Counted from the stretch's first letter, positions 18,415 through 27,804 are shown. The stretch is DNA of 64,000 nt from Candidatus Omnitrophota bacterium (GCA_016235185.1 JACRLT010000004.1:35374-99373); one strand, 5' to 3'. Notes: generated by a model from the letters alone, not told the origin. Made by a program: numbers and translations.

Positions 18415-18693
18415 TTATACTTGTTTTTCCACGCGGCCGACGGCTGATTTATCGATCTCCACCCTCGTATTCTCATCAATGCGCACGATCAATGTCTTTT
18501 CTTTAACATTGATGACAGTGCCATGGACACCGCCGATCGTCACGATCTGGTCATTCTTTTTTAGATTTTCCACCATCTTTTTGAAATCTTTCTGCTGCTT
18601 CTGTTGAGGCCTGATCAGGATAAAATAAAAGATCAGAAAGATCAAAGCTAACGGAAATAGGTTTCCCAACAATCCGATCTGCGGATTAGCCAT
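18415..18693 (-). CDS. yajC: Preprotein translocase accessory subunit YajC
   Basis: The 92-residue protein has one N-terminal membrane segment (LFPLALIFLIFYFILIRP), then the conserved RPQQKQQKDFKKMVENLKK and VTIGGVHGTV segments of YajC. It associates with SecDF at the translocon. It precedes secDF, the usual order, but a repeat element of about 140 bases separates them. Its own ribosome-binding site is part of another copy of the same element. Confidence 0.94.
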   Translation of the reverse strand: MANPQIGLLGNLFPLALIFLIFYFILIRPQQKQQKDFKKMVENLKKNDQIVTIGGVHGTVINVKEKTLIVRIDENTRVEIDKSAVGRVEKQV

Positions 18694-18701
18694 TTAAACA
18701 T

Positions 18702-18825
18702 CTCCTTGATTTTGCCTATTTTAGGTATTTATTCTTTACAAAATCAACTCCGAAGCTTGTCCCCACTGTTTCGTTTTGCTTTCGCAAAGCGAAACAAAAC
18801 GGTGGGGACGATTAAGCAAGGAGTA
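18702..18825 (-). repeat. SD-bearing palindromic repeat element, copy B (before yajC)
   Basis: Read on the minus strand it starts with ACTCCTTGC and a long hairpin (arms of about 20 bases containing CCCCACCGTTTTGTTTCG and its near complement). It continues with GATTTTGTAAAG, a short CCTAAAATAGG palindrome and the end GGCAAAATCAAGGAG. The ends ACTCCTTG and CAAGGAG are inverted repeats of each other. The right end is the yajC ribosome-binding site. Confidence 0.85.
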
Positions 18826-18827
18826 TG

Positions 18828-19070
18828 CTACTTTACCTTTTTTACAAGGCTTTTGACGGTCGGCGAAAGTTGGGCTCCTAATTTGACCCAATGTTCAATT
18901 CGCTCCTTATTGACTTTTAGCGCAGCCGGATCTTTGGCCGGGTCATAATAGCCCAACTCCTCGATCACCCTGTCATCGCGTGATCTAGTTTTTTCTATCG
19001 CCGCGATACGAAAATTATACTTTTTCTTCGACGTATCTGATATTTTGCGCAATCTGATCATTACTGCCAT
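18828..19070 (-). CDS. rpsP: Small-subunit ribosomal protein bS16
   Basis: The 80-residue protein starts MAVMIRLRKISDTSKKKYNF and contains RVIEELGYYDPAKDP and RIEHWVKLGAQLSPTV, clear bS16 sequence. It is not followed by rimM, trmD and rplS as in many bacteria, but by yajC. AGGAGG before the start is the end of repeat copy C. Confidence 0.96.
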   Translation of the reverse strand: MAVMIRLRKISDTSKKKYNFRIAAIEKTRSRDDRVIEELGYYDPAKDPAALKVNKERIEHWVKLGAQLSPTVKSLVKKVK

Positions 19071-19079
19071 TTTTGTTAC

Positions 19080-19212
19080 CTCCTTAATTTTGCCTATGTT
19101 AGGTTTTTCTTTACAAAATTTCCGCCGTAGGCGGATCAGCCTTCGGCTGAAACTCCGAAGTCTGCGCAGTCCGCCACTGGATCAATGGCGGACAAGCGTT
19201 TTGACAAGGAGT
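19080..19212 (-). repeat. SD-bearing palindromic repeat element, copy C (before rpsP)
   Basis: On the minus strand it contains GTCCGCCA/TGGCGGAC arms (19169-19193), TCAGCCTTCGGCTGA (19136-19150) and TCCGCCGTAGGCGGA (19121-19135). These are followed by AAATTTTGTAAAG, CCTAACATAGG and the end GGCAAAATTAAGGAGG, used as the rpsP ribosome-binding site. The upstream end (CTCCTTG near 19205) is the inverted counterpart. About 60 bases are nearly identical to copy A. Confidence 0.85.
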
Positions 19213-19218
19213 ATTCCT

Positions 19219-20712
19219 TTAGTGTGCGTATTTTACGGCCTCAAGCAATGCCTTGGCCTTATTTAACGTCTCGCGATATTCGCGCTCGGGCACGGAATCG
19301 CTGACGATACCTGCCCCTGCCTGAATATAAAGCATGCGGTCTTTTATGACAATGGTGCGGATTATTATACAAGAGTCGAGGTTCCCTGAAAAGCTAAAAT
19401 AACCTATTGCTCCGGCATACGGCCCGCGCCTTGTTTTCTCAAGCTCGTCTATTATCTCCATGGCGCGTATCTTTGGCGCGCCGCTGACCGTGCCTGCAGG
19501 GAAACACGCGATCAGCGCATCGAGCGCATCTTTGCCAGGCTTTAATCTTCCTGTAACATTACTGACAATATGCATAACATGGGAATATTTTTCTATCCCC
19601 ATGAATTCACTGACACGCACACTGCCATAACGGCATACCCTGCCCAAGTCGTTACGGCCAAGATCCACCAACATCAGATGCTCTGCTTTTTCTTTTGCGT
19701 CAGAAAGCAAGTCACGGACAAGCGACTCGTCCTCCTTTTCAGTTGCGCCCCTGGGCCTTGTGCCTGCTATAGGCCTGGTTTCTACAAAACCGTCCTGACA
19801 GCGGACAAGTAATTCCGGAGATGAACCGACAAGGATAAGGTCCGAGAGCTTAAGATAAAACATATACGGGGAAGGATTGATTGACCTCAATGACCTATAA
19901 ATATCTATAGGCTTATTCTTTAAACTCATCTTGAGCCTTTGCGAAAGCACTACCTGTATAACGTCCCCGCGCCGTATATAGTCTTTGGCGCCAATTACGG
20001 CCTTTTCAAATTCCCTCTTGGTCATATTGGAGCCTGCCTTAGCGCTTGATCCGTCCTCTTCCAGGATTTTCTCGCTCTTTAAAGGAGTTTTTAATTTATC
20101 GATAAGCGAGCCTATAGCCTTGACTGCCTCTGCGTATGCCTTTTTTAGCTCTTTTTCTGTTTTAGAACCCAGGAGGCAATTGGCAACAATCTTTATCTTA
20201 CGGTTAACGTGATCAAAAATAACCAGATGCTGGGAAAGCATAAAAACACAATCAGGGACATTAAGGTCATCGGTATTTTTATCAGGGATATTCTCAAAAA
20301 ACCTGACTGTGTCATAACCCATATAACCCACCAGCCCGCCGCAAAACCTGGGGAGGCCTTTTGTGGCAACGAATTTGAAACCGGCCAGGATCGATCTTAT
20401 CTCATCCAAGGGAGACACCGAAGATCTGTAGCGCCTCACAGTCTTTTTTCTGCCTGAAAAACGCTCCAACGTAATTGTCTTGTCCTTGCTTTTGAAGACA
20501 AACGAAGGATTGGCCGCCAAAAAAGAATAACGCCCGATGTTCTCCTGGGACTCTACGGATTCCAATAGATAGGAATAATCGCCGTCATCGATCTTTAAAA
20601 AAGCGGAAACAGGAGTTTCCAGATCAGCGAGTATTTCTTTACAAACAGGGATAACGTTCCCCTTTTTAGCCAGATTTTTGAATTCTTTGAAATCAGGGTA
20701 GATCATAGACAA
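19219..20712 (-). CDS. trpE: Anthranilate synthase component I
   Basis: The 497-residue protein has the N-terminal domain with LLESVESQENIGRYSFLA (feedback-site region) and the chorismate-binding domain with RGDVIQVVLSQR, PIAGTRPRG, DLGRNDLGRV and FPAGTVSGAPKIRAMEI. It converts chorismate to anthranilate with a glutamine amidotransferase partner (TrpG), which is not in the window. It closes the histidine operon, 4 bases after hisI. A related aminodeoxychorismate synthase (PabB) is less likely because of length and the intact N-terminal domain. Confidence 0.9.
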   Translation of the reverse strand: MSMIYPDFKEFKNLAKKGNVIPVCKEILADLETPVSAFLKIDDGDYSYLLESVESQENIGRYSFLAANPSFVFKSKDKTITLERFSGRKKTVRRYRSSVSPLDEIRSILAGFKFVATKGLPRFCGGLVGYMGYDTVRFFENIPDKNTDDLNVPDCVFMLSQHLVIFDHVNRKIKIVANCLLGSKTEKELKKAYAEAVKAIGSLIDKLKTPLKSEKILEEDGSSAKAGSNMTKREFEKAVIGAKDYIRRGDVIQVVLSQRLKMSLKNKPIDIYRSLRSINPSPYMFYLKLSDLILVGSSPELLVRCQDGFVETRPIAGTRPRGATEKEDESLVRDLLSDAKEKAEHLMLVDLGRNDLGRVCRYGSVRVSEFMGIEKYSHVMHIVSNVTGRLKPGKDALDALIACFPAGTVSGAPKIRAMEIIDELEKTRRGPYAGAIGYFSFSGNLDSCIIIRTIVIKDRMLYIQAGAGIVSDSVPEREYRETLNKAKALLEAVKYAH

Positions 20713-20716
20713 AAAA

Positions 20717-21076
20717 TTATTTTACTTTCAGTTTCCGATAAAAACAGCTTCTTTTGCCGGTATGGCATGCCGCACCCACCTGGCGCACCTTGATAAGAAT
20801 AGCATCTTTGTCGCAGTCGTAATAGATACCCTTGACAAACTGAAAATGCCCGGAGGTCTCGCCTTTTATCCAGAATTTATTGCGGGAACGCGACCAGAAA
20901 CAGGTCTTCTTCAACTCCAAGGTCTTTTTCAGGGATCCTTCATTCATGTAGGCGAGCATTAGGACTTCGCCTGACATATAGTCCTGCACGATGGCAGGGA
21001 TCAATCCTTTTTCGTCGAACTTCAATTGGCTTAAGCTCTTAATATCCTCTTTTTCTTCCGGTTTCAATTGCGCCAT
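20717..21076 (-). CDS. hisI: Phosphoribosyl-AMP cyclohydrolase
   Basis: The 119-residue protein is the cyclohydrolase domain alone, without the HisE pyrophosphohydrolase found fused in some bacteria. Conserved parts are [25 protein letters not shown] and the metal-binding cysteines in YYDCDKDA and [13 protein letters not shown]. It opens the ring of phosphoribosyl-AMP, the third step of histidine synthesis. It lies 11 bases after hisF. Confidence 0.95.
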   Translation of the reverse strand: MAQLKPEEKEDIKSLSQLKFDEKGLIPAIVQDYMSGEVLMLAYMNEGSLKKTLELKKTCFWSRSRNKFWIKGETSGHFQFVKGIYYDCDKDAILIKVRQVGAACHTGKRSCFYRKLKVK

Positions 21077-21087
21077 TGTCTCCTTTT

Positions 21088-21921
21088 TCAGATGCGGACG
21101 TTCACACCTTTGGATCTTAGGTATTGTTTTATTTCCTGTATCGTATACTCGCCGTAATGAAAAATGGATGCGGCGAGCGCTGCATCCGCCTTCCCGCGTT
21201 GGAAAACATCCAAAAAATGCTTTTTTTCGCCGGCCCCGCCTGAAGCTATAACCGGGATCTCAAGCGAACTACTAACGGCATGCGTCAACGCTATATCGTA
21301 GCCGTCTTTTGTCCCGTCAAAATCCATACTCGTTAAAAGGATCTCTCCTGCGCCTAATTTTTGCGCACTTTTCGCCCATTTAATAACATCGAGGCCTGTA
21401 GCGGTTCTTCCTCCGTGAGTATATACTTCCCATCGACTTTCAGAGGTCAGAGGACAGAGGTCAGAGGACAAAGTTTTCGTTTTTTTCTGTTTTCTGTCTT
21501 CTGTTTTCTGTCTTCTGTCAATTGACTTCGCATCAATAGCAACAACAATACACTGGCTGCCAAACCGCCTGGCAGCTTCGGAAATAAGACGGGGATTATT
21601 GACCGCAGCCGTATTGATCGAAACCTTATCAGCTCCGGCATTAAGGAGCGCCCGGATATCGTCTATTCCCCGGATGCCGCCGCCGACGGTAAACGGCATA
21701 AATATGTTGCTGGCGACTTTGCGCACCAATTCGATCAATGTCTTGCGGGCCTCGAAGCTTGCGGTGATATCCAAAAAAACAAGCTCATCGGCCCTCTGTT
21801 TCTCATAAACACGCGCGATCTCAACCGCATCGCCGGCGTCTTTCAAAGATAAAAAACGGACCCCCTTGACAACGCGGCCATCTTTTACGTCCAGGCAAGG
21901 AATGATCCTCTTAGTCAGCAT
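21088..21921 (-). CDS. hisF: Imidazole glycerol phosphate synthase cyclase subunit, with an in-frame repeat insertion
   Basis: The TIM barrel carries the catalytic aspartates D11 ([11 protein letters not shown]) and D130 (VVAIDAKS) and the TVGGGIR and GGRTATGLD motifs. HisF makes imidazole glycerol phosphate and AICAR using ammonia from HisH. At 277 residues it is longer than the usual about 252. The excess is residues about 134-161, a Lys/Arg/Thr-rich stretch encoded by a CAGAAGAC-type repeat (21438-21519) between VVAIDAKS and WEVYTHGG. The frame is kept and both catalytic residues survive, so the enzyme may still work with an enlarged loop after strand 5. It overlaps hisA by 11 bases. Confidence 0.93.
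   Translation of the reverse strand: MLTKRIIPCLDVKDGRVVKGVRFLSLKDAGDAVEIARVYEKQRADELVFLDITASFEARKTLIELVRKVASNIFMPFTVGGGIRGIDDIRALLNAGADKVSINTAAVNNPRLISEAARRFGSQCIVVAIDAKSIDRRQKTEDRKQKKTKTLSSDLCPLTSESRWEVYTHGGRTATGLDVIKWAKSAQKLGAGEILLTSMDFDGTKDGYDIALTHAVSSSLEIPVIASGGAGEKKHFLDVFQRGKADAALAASIFHYGEYTIQEIKQYLRSKGVNVRI
21438..21519 (-). repeat. CAGAAGAC-type bipartite repeat inserted in frame in hisF
   Basis: On the minus strand the first arm is a run of degenerate GACAGAAGACAGAAAACAG units, then an A-rich linker, then an inverted arm of GTCCTCTGACCTCTG units. The arms can pair. Similar elements lie at 23912-24003 and 57578-57665. The inserted codons begin just after the catalytic D130 region and keep the frame. 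Confidence 0.85.
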
Positions 21922-22687
21922 TTTTCACGATACCGATCGCCTCTTTGAGGCTAAATTTATTCTCGTACAAGGCCCGGCCCACAATAACGGCGTCAACGCC
22001 GTCATCGCCCAGCCTGCTAAGCACCCTAATGTCATCCAAAGACGAGACCCCTCCGGCATATGTGAAAAATAACTTCGTTGCCGCAGCCTTGCGCGCCCTT
22101 TTTAAAAAAATAAGGATCTTCGCGGCATCCGGCCCCATCATCATGCCGTCCTTGGATATATCAGAGAAGTTCACGAATTTTACACCCACGGAAGAAACGG
22201 CGTTTATAAAAGACGGGATATCAATAAGGATGTCCCCGCTCTGCTGCCAACCGCTCGTACCGCTGGTTATGACCTCCGGACTCTCCATATGTTTTATATC
22301 TATGCTGATAGCGACCTTATTCAAATAGCCGCTGATCGACTCGGACAAAAGGAACGATTGATCCTCAATGACCTTAGTGCTTAAGACAACGCGCGCAGCC
22401 CCGACATCAAGATATTTTTTTATCGTCTCTTCGGTCCGTATACCCCCTCCGACCTCGACTTTGGCCGAAACACCTTTGATGATGTCCCTAATAACCGAAA
22501 AATTCTTCGGCTCTCCGGTCTTTGCACCGTCTAAGTCAACAACATGCATGATAGATGCGCCTTCTGCCTGCCACTTCTTGGCATATTCAAGCGCAGGAAG
22601 TCCGTAAACCTTGGCTCGATTAAAATCACCACGCTCAAGACGCACGACCTTTCCATCCATAATGTCTATAGCAGGCACTATTAACAT
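21911..22687 (-). CDS. hisA: ProFAR isomerase
   Basis: The 258-residue TIM barrel starts [17 protein letters not shown] with the catalytic aspartate at residue 8 and has the VGGGIRTEE and [11 protein letters not shown] phosphate-binding motifs. It isomerises ProFAR in histidine synthesis. It lies 7 bases after hisH and overlaps hisF by 11 bases. A dual HisA/TrpF role (PriA) cannot be excluded from sequence but no evidence supports it. Confidence 0.94.
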   Translation of the reverse strand: MLIVPAIDIMDGKVVRLERGDFNRAKVYGLPALEYAKKWQAEGASIMHVVDLDGAKTGEPKNFSVIRDIIKGVSAKVEVGGGIRTEETIKKYLDVGAARVVLSTKVIEDQSFLLSESISGYLNKVAISIDIKHMESPEVITSGTSGWQQSGDILIDIPSFINAVSSVGVKFVNFSDISKDGMMMGPDAAKILIFLKRARKAAATKLFFTYAGGVSSLDDIRVLSRLGDDGVDAVIVGRALYENKFSLKEAIGIVKNAD

Positions 22688-22694
22688 TTAGCTC

Positions 22695-23309
22695 CTAACA
22701 AAATCGGATAAAATTCCTTAAAAGTTTTAAGCCGGTCTCCTGGCTCTTTTCAGGATGGAACTGCATGCCATAAACATTCCCGTCCTTAATGATGGAGGCG
22801 AACTTAATGCCGTAGTCCGTGCGCCCTATTACGACTGACCTCAAACGCGGCTGCACATAATAAGAGTGGCAAAAATAGGTATAAATATCCGGCCCCAAAT
22901 CTTTAAAGATCTTTAAGCCGGTTTTTAGTTTCTCGATCCCGTTCCATCCCATATGCGGGCATTTCAGCTTCGAAGAAAACTTACGCACCTTTCCTTGTAT
23001 GATGCCAAGCCCTTTTACGCCTCTGGATTCATCGCTTTTTTCTAATAAAAGCTGCATACCAAGACAGATGCCCAAAAATGGCCTGCCTGCTGCGATAAAA
23101 TCTCGTATAGGGGCGATAAAACCGCGCTCCCTTAATTCCTTCATCGCATCGCCGAATGCGCCCACTCCGGGCAATATCAGCTTATCATAAGATAATATTT
23201 TTGCAGGCCCCTCTATTATGTCGGCATCGATCCCAAGCGACTTAAAACTGTTGCGCACGCTATAGAGATTTCCCATGCCGTAATCAATGATCGCAACTTT
23301 TGCTTTCAT
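22695..23309 (-). CDS. hisH: Imidazole glycerol phosphate synthase glutaminase subunit
   Basis: The start at 23309, one base after the hisB stop, gives 204 residues beginning MKAKVAIIDYGMGNLYSV, the normal HisH start. The class I amidotransferase triad is visible: the cysteine in LGICLGMQLL and the His-Glu pair in MQFHPEKS. It supplies ammonia to HisF. Confidence 0.95.
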   Translation of the reverse strand: MKAKVAIIDYGMGNLYSVRNSFKSLGIDADIIEGPAKILSYDKLILPGVGAFGDAMKELRERGFIAPIRDFIAAGRPFLGICLGMQLLLEKSDESRGVKGLGIIQGKVRKFSSKLKCPHMGWNGIEKLKTGLKIFKDLGPDIYTYFCHSYYVQPRLRSVVIGRTDYGIKFASIIKDGNVYGMQFHPEKSQETGLKLLRNFIRFC

Positions 23310-23310
23310 A

Positions 23311-23901
23311 CTAGATGCGGCCCTTTGTAGAAGGCACTGACGCACAACGGGGCTCTTTTTCAACAGCCTTGAAGATAGCTTTTGCCAGCGCTTTAAAAAT
23401 ACCCTCTAAAATATGGTGCAGGTCTCTCCCCTCCAAGACATCGACATGAAGGGTCGCTCCCAGATTAGTCGAAAACGACCTTAAAAACTGCTCGGCATAG
23501 TTAAGGCTGTATTCAGATATATCCTTCGCTTTTACCTTGTCGGCATTGAATTTAAGAAAAGGCCTTCCTGAAATATCGATAGCCACGCGCACAAGCGCCT
23601 CATCCATCGGCACTGTAGCCTCGCCGAATCTTTTAATACCAGCCTTTTTTCCCAAGGCCTTTGAAAAGGCCTCTCCCAATGTAATAGCGACATCTTCATT
23701 CGTGTGATGAATATCCACATCCAGATCGCCGGAGGCATCGATCTTTAGATCAAACAAACCGTGCTTGGCAAATAAAGCAAGCATGTGGTCAAGAAAAGCA
23801 ATCCCAGTTTTTATTTTGTGTTTTCCTTTACCATAAAGATTCAAATAAATTTCTATATCTGTTTCCGAGGTCTTTCGTCTTTTTACAATAGCCTTTGCCA
23901 T
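23311..23901 (-). CDS. hisB: Imidazoleglycerol-phosphate dehydratase
   Basis: The start at 23901 is supported by GAGGAG 7 bases upstream and gives 196 residues, the single-domain size. Metal-binding motifs are HMLALFAKHG, DIHHTNED and LHHILEGIFKAL. It dehydrates imidazole glycerol phosphate; no phosphatase domain is fused. The frame is open upstream to 24012, but that part is a repeat element, not protein. Confidence 0.95.
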   Translation of the reverse strand: MAKAIVKRRKTSETDIEIYLNLYGKGKHKIKTGIAFLDHMLALFAKHGLFDLKIDASGDLDVDIHHTNEDVAITLGEAFSKALGKKAGIKRFGEATVPMDEALVRVAIDISGRPFLKFNADKVKAKDISEYSLNYAEQFLRSFSTNLGATLHVDVLEGRDLHHILEGIFKALAKAIFKAVEKEPRCASVPSTKGRI

Positions 23902-23911
23902 GCAGCACTCC

Positions 23912-24003
23912 TCATGTTTTGAGAAATCAGATGACAGAGGACAGATAACAGTAACGGTTTTTTCCATCCTCTGTTTTCTGACTTCCGTCTTCTGCCTTCT
24001 GTT
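23912..24003 (-). repeat. CAGAAGAC-type bipartite repeat between hisD and hisB
   Basis: Units such as GGCAGAAGACGGAAGTCAG on one side face GTCCTCTGTCATCTG on the other, on the minus strand, with a short A-rich linker between. It has the same architecture as the insertion in hisF about 2.4 kb away. It fills the gap before the hisB ribosome-binding site and remains open in the hisB frame. Confidence 0.8.
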
Positions 24004-24004
24004 A

Positions 24005-25237
24005 CTAATCAAACCTCTTTTTTACGGAATCAAAATGTTTAATCAAACCTTCGATCTGGCATAATTTTTCAATATGGGGCCGCGATTCTTCAAGTGATTT
24101 TTTCGAATAAGAAATAATATGCGTACTCCTTAAAAAATCGTTGGTCGTGAGCCCGGAGAAAAACCGCGCAGTGCCGCCGGTCGGCAGGACATGACTTGGC
24201 CCTGCGAAATAATCTCCGATAGCAACAGGGCTATATGGCCCCAGGAACAGCGAGCCCGTGTTCTTGACGCTTTTAACGAACTTTCGAGGATTATTCGTCA
24301 AGATCTCCAAATGCTCCGGGGCGATGCGATTGCTGACCTCGACCGCCTCATCAAGGTTTTTGACCAGCACGATATAACCATTTTCATTACCCGGCAAGGC
24401 CTGCTTCACTTGCTTGGCCAGAGATTTGGAAGGCGTGATCAAAACAGCCAGCCCTCCGGCATGCTCGGCCTGTGCCGCCAGGTCGCTTAAGACGAAATCT
24501 GCGCAAGAATTCCTGTTAGCAATGACGACAAGCTCCGTCGGCCCTGCTAACATATCAATGTCGCAATAGCCGAAGACCTGCCGCTTTGCCTCCGTCACAT
24601 AGTTATTTCCTGGCCCTACGATCTTATCTACCTTCTTTATAGTCTTTGTGCCGAATGCCAGTGCGGCAATAGCCTGCGCCCCTCCGATCCTATAGATCTC
24701 GCTAACCTTCAATAAGTCGGCAACAACCAAAATATGCGGGTTCACATGGCCGTTTTTATCCGGCGGGGTTACCAAAACGATATCTTTTACTCCGGCGATC
24801 TGCGCCGGCAAAACACTCATGTATACGCAGGAAACCAGAGGAGCTGTCCCTGCCGGCACATAAACACCCACTCGGCCAAGAGGGTCGATCTTTTCTCCCA
24901 AAAAAACCCCGTCTTGATTGAACTGTTTCCAGGAATGCTTCTTTTGCTTTGTATAAAATTTAGTGATATTGGCGATGATCTTTTTCAAGGTCGAGATGAA
25001 TTCAGGCTTGATATCCTGATACGCAGCGCTTTTTTCAGCCTCGGTCACCTGCATTTGTTTGAGCGTCATCTTAACGCCGTCAAACTTGCGCGTATAACGC
25101 AGGAGCGCGTCATCGCCGTTTAAACGCACATCGTGGATTATCCTGTCCACCCTCTCCTTGATACGCTTCTTTTGGAGATCTATGAATCTTGTTTCGAGTT
25201 TTTCCAGGTCTTTTGAATTCGATCTGATGATCTTCAT
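24005..25237 (-). CDS. hisD: Histidinol dehydrogenase
   Basis: The 410-residue protein contains VGVYVPAGTAPLVS, IYRIGGAQAIAALAFGT, VGPGNNYV, the zinc-ligand regions AEHAGGLAVLIT and GPSHVLPTGGTARF, and the late RIAPEHLEI motif. It performs the last two oxidations of histidine synthesis. The start overlaps the alaS stop by 4 bases, making it the first his gene of the operon. The hisG, hisC and hisE genes are not in the window. Confidence 0.96.
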   Translation of the reverse strand: MKIIRSNSKDLEKLETRFIDLQKKRIKERVDRIIHDVRLNGDDALLRYTRKFDGVKMTLKQMQVTEAEKSAAYQDIKPEFISTLKKIIANITKFYTKQKKHSWKQFNQDGVFLGEKIDPLGRVGVYVPAGTAPLVSCVYMSVLPAQIAGVKDIVLVTPPDKNGHVNPHILVVADLLKVSEIYRIGGAQAIAALAFGTKTIKKVDKIVGPGNNYVTEAKRQVFGYCDIDMLAGPTELVVIANRNSCADFVLSDLAAQAEHAGGLAVLITPSKSLAKQVKQALPGNENGYIVLVKNLDEAVEVSNRIAPEHLEILTNNPRKFVKSVKNTGSLFLGPYSPVAIGDYFAGPSHVLPTGGTARFFSGLTTNDFLRSTHIISYSKKSLEESRPHIEKLCQIEGLIKHFDSVKKRFD

Positions 25238-27804
25238 AGGCTCTCCAAAACTCCACCTTTATCAATATATAGCTTGGCTCCTCTTAACACTAAATCCTTC
25301 TTGGAAATATCCTTAATGCCCCCCTGGGCAAAATCCTTGCGGCCACCCCCTGTGCCGCCGGCTAAAGGCAAAATTTTCTGAAGAACAACATTAGCAGCAA
25401 TATTAGAAGAGGTAGAAGCGCACACAACAACGTCTCCGGAACTCAAAACAAAAACGCCCTCACTTGGAATTTCTTTTTTTAGGAGGTCAGCAGTCTGTCT
25501 GAGCATATTAACATCATAATCTTTGAAATCATGGACGACAAAAGTTACGTTTCCAACCTTATTTTTTGGCAAATTGGCATTCTGCGATGCAATATTTTCT
25601 TCCTGGAAATGCCGAAGCTCTTTCTCAAGTGTCTTGATACGGCTCAACGATTGATCCAAAGCAACCAAGACCTGTTCGGGGCTAGTCTTTAATTTCTCCG
25701 CCGCGGCTTCGAGCGTCTCAAAAGAGACGCGCACGCGTTCAAGCGCGAGCTTGCCGGTCAATGCTTCAATACGGCGCAGGCCGCTGCCAACGGAGGACTC
25801 CGAAGTAATGACTACCATGCCTATCTGGCCCGTTTGGTCCAGGTGAGTGCCGCCGCAAAACTCTTTACTGTATTCCCCTATGGAAACAACGCGAACAGAA
25901 TCCTCGTATTTTTCCCCGAATAAAGCTATGGCACCGGTCTTCTGCGCCTCATCTTTCTTCATTACTTGAGCTTTGAGGCTATCATTCTTTAACACGTATT
26001 CGTTCAACAACCCCTGTATCCTTTCCAGGTCTTCTTGGCTTATATCCTTAAAATGCGTAAAATCAAAACGGAACCTGTCAGGCTCAACAAATGAGCCTGC
26101 CTGCTGGACATGCGGCCCCAAGACCTTTCGCAAAATAGCCTGAAGTATATGTGTCGCCGTATGGGCCCTTTTTATCGCCACTCTACGGTCTCTATCAATG
26201 ACCGCAACCACGTCATCTGCTAACCGTATCGGGCTAACCAGTCTGCCGGAAACCGTAACAAAATGGATCATGGAATCGCCTTCTTTTACAGTATCAGTGA
26301 CGGAAAGCGTAATATTTCCTGCCTGGATCTTTCCATGATCACCGACCTGTCCGCCGGATTCTGCATAAAAAGGTGTAGTGTCTAACACTACCCAATAGAC
26401 AAAATTAGAGTCATCGATGGATTGCACGTCTTTGCCATCTTTGACAATTTGGATTATCTTTGCTTTGCAAGAATCCTTTTCATAACCGACAAATTGAGAT
26501 TTCTTAAATTGAACCGAATCTTTTGAAAAAATCGCCCCGGCCATCTTACTGGAAGAGCGCGATTTTTCCTGCTCCTCTTTAAACAACGCAGCCAACCTTT
26601 CTTTATCGATCGACAATCCTGCTGCGGCAGAGGCTTCGGCTGTAAAATCAGGCGAAATACCGTATGTTATATACAAGTCCAATGCAATATCGGCAGGAAA
26701 TTCATTTTTTCCGGCTTGCTTTAAAATTTCGATTTCAGCTCCGACTTTCTCATTCCCGCCCTCAAGGATATTTTTAATATATTTTTCCTCTTCAGCCTTT
26801 ATGATCTGCGCCATGTTATCGCGGCGCTCTAAGAGTTCAGGATACTGGTCTCCCATGGACAGCGCTATGCTTGATACTATTTTATAGACAAACGGCTTCG
26901 GATCTTTACTTTGAGCAAAATAGGCGCACCGACGGATAAGTTTTCTGACCACATAGCCGCGGCCATCATTAGACGGCAGTACGCCGTCAGAAAGGCAAAA
27001 AGTCACAGCCCGCGCATGGTCGGCTATCATGTTCAATACCCTCTCTTCGCGCACCTCGGTTGACTCTTTCACCGCATCAATAATAGGCAGAAAAATATCG
27101 ATCTTGTAGTTGGAATCAACGCCCTGCAAAACCTGGGACATCCTTTCCAAGCCCATCCCTGTATCGATATTTTTCGTGGGCAACGGCTCTAACACTCCTC
27201 CATCACAGCGGTTGAATTGGGTAAAAACCAGGTTCCACACCTCGACTGAACTGCCGTCCTGTTTCTGGTAATATATTTCCGAACAAGGGCCGCAGGGGCC
27301 GTTCGGGCCGTTCTTAATGGCGTCCGACGGCCAAAAATTATCTTTTGCGCCGAATTTTTTTATTTTTTCAAGAGGCAGTTTCATGTGCTTGTGCCAAAGG
27401 TCCAACGCCTCGCTGTCATCCTCATATACAGAGACCCAAAGATCCGCGGGATCGATCTCCAATACCCTTGTAACGAATTCCCAGCCCCACTCTATCGCCT
27501 CTTTCTTAAAATAATCGCCGAAAGAAAAATTACCAAGCATCTCAAAAAAGGTATGATGAAAAGGCGTACGGCCAACCTCTTCCAAGTCTCCTGTGCGCAG
27601 GCACTTTTGAGCGCTTGTAGCGCGCCTGAAATCTTTCACCTTACCTAAGAAATTATCCTTGAACTGGTTCATGCCGGCAGAGGTAAAAAGAACGGATGGA
27701 TCATTGGCAGGCACCAAAGAATCGCTTTTGACCAATCTGTGGCCGCGCTCAACAAAAAAATCAAGGTACAATCTACGCAGTTGGCTGGTTGTCAGTTTTT
27801 TCAT
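25234..27804 (-). CDS. alaS: Alanyl-tRNA synthetase
   Basis: The 856-residue protein has the class II core (FFVERGHRLVKSDSLVP, GMNQFKDNFLG, FHHTFFEMLGNFSFGDYFK), the editing domain metal motifs (KRAHTATHILQAIL and FCGGTHLDQTG) and the C-terminal DHHA1-like domain ending with GGTGGGRKDFAQGG. Length is normal. It overlaps recX by one base, as in the common recA-recX-alaS order. No T-box or other leader is seen before it. Confidence 0.97.
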   Translation of the reverse strand: MKKLTTSQLRRLYLDFFVERGHRLVKSDSLVPANDPSVLFTSAGMNQFKDNFLGKVKDFRRATSAQKCLRTGDLEEVGRTPFHHTFFEMLGNFSFGDYFKKEAIEWGWEFVTRVLEIDPADLWVSVYEDDSEALDLWHKHMKLPLEKIKKFGAKDNFWPSDAIKNGPNGPCGPCSEIYYQKQDGSSVEVWNLVFTQFNRCDGGVLEPLPTKNIDTGMGLERMSQVLQGVDSNYKIDIFLPIIDAVKESTEVREERVLNMIADHARAVTFCLSDGVLPSNDGRGYVVRKLIRRCAYFAQSKDPKPFVYKIVSSIALSMGDQYPELLERRDNMAQIIKAEEEKYIKNILEGGNEKVGAEIEILKQAGKNEFPADIALDLYITYGISPDFTAEASAAAGLSIDKERLAALFKEEQEKSRSSSKMAGAIFSKDSVQFKKSQFVGYEKDSCKAKIIQIVKDGKDVQSIDDSNFVYWVVLDTTPFYAESGGQVGDHGKIQAGNITLSVTDTVKEGDSMIHFVTVSGRLVSPIRLADDVVAVIDRDRRVAIKRAHTATHILQAILRKVLGPHVQQAGSFVEPDRFRFDFTHFKDISQEDLERIQGLLNEYVLKNDSLKAQVMKKDEAQKTGAIALFGEKYEDSVRVVSIGEYSKEFCGGTHLDQTGQIGMVVITSESSVGSGLRRIEALTGKLALERVRVSFETLEAAAEKLKTSPEQVLVALDQSLSRIKTLEKELRHFQEENIASQNANLPKNKVGNVTFVVHDFKDYDVNMLRQTADLLKKEIPSEGVFVLSSGDVVVCASTSSNIAANVVLQKILPLAGGTGGGRKDFAQGGIKDISKKDLVLRGAKLYIDKGGVLESL

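Noticed and set aside
21088..21921. hisF as a pseudogene because of its insertion
   Set aside because: The frame is maintained, both catalytic aspartates remain and the operon around it is intact.
23902..24012. Extended hisB N-terminus
   Set aside because: The added codons are a CAGAAGAC-type repeat, and the ribosome-binding site points to the start at 23901.
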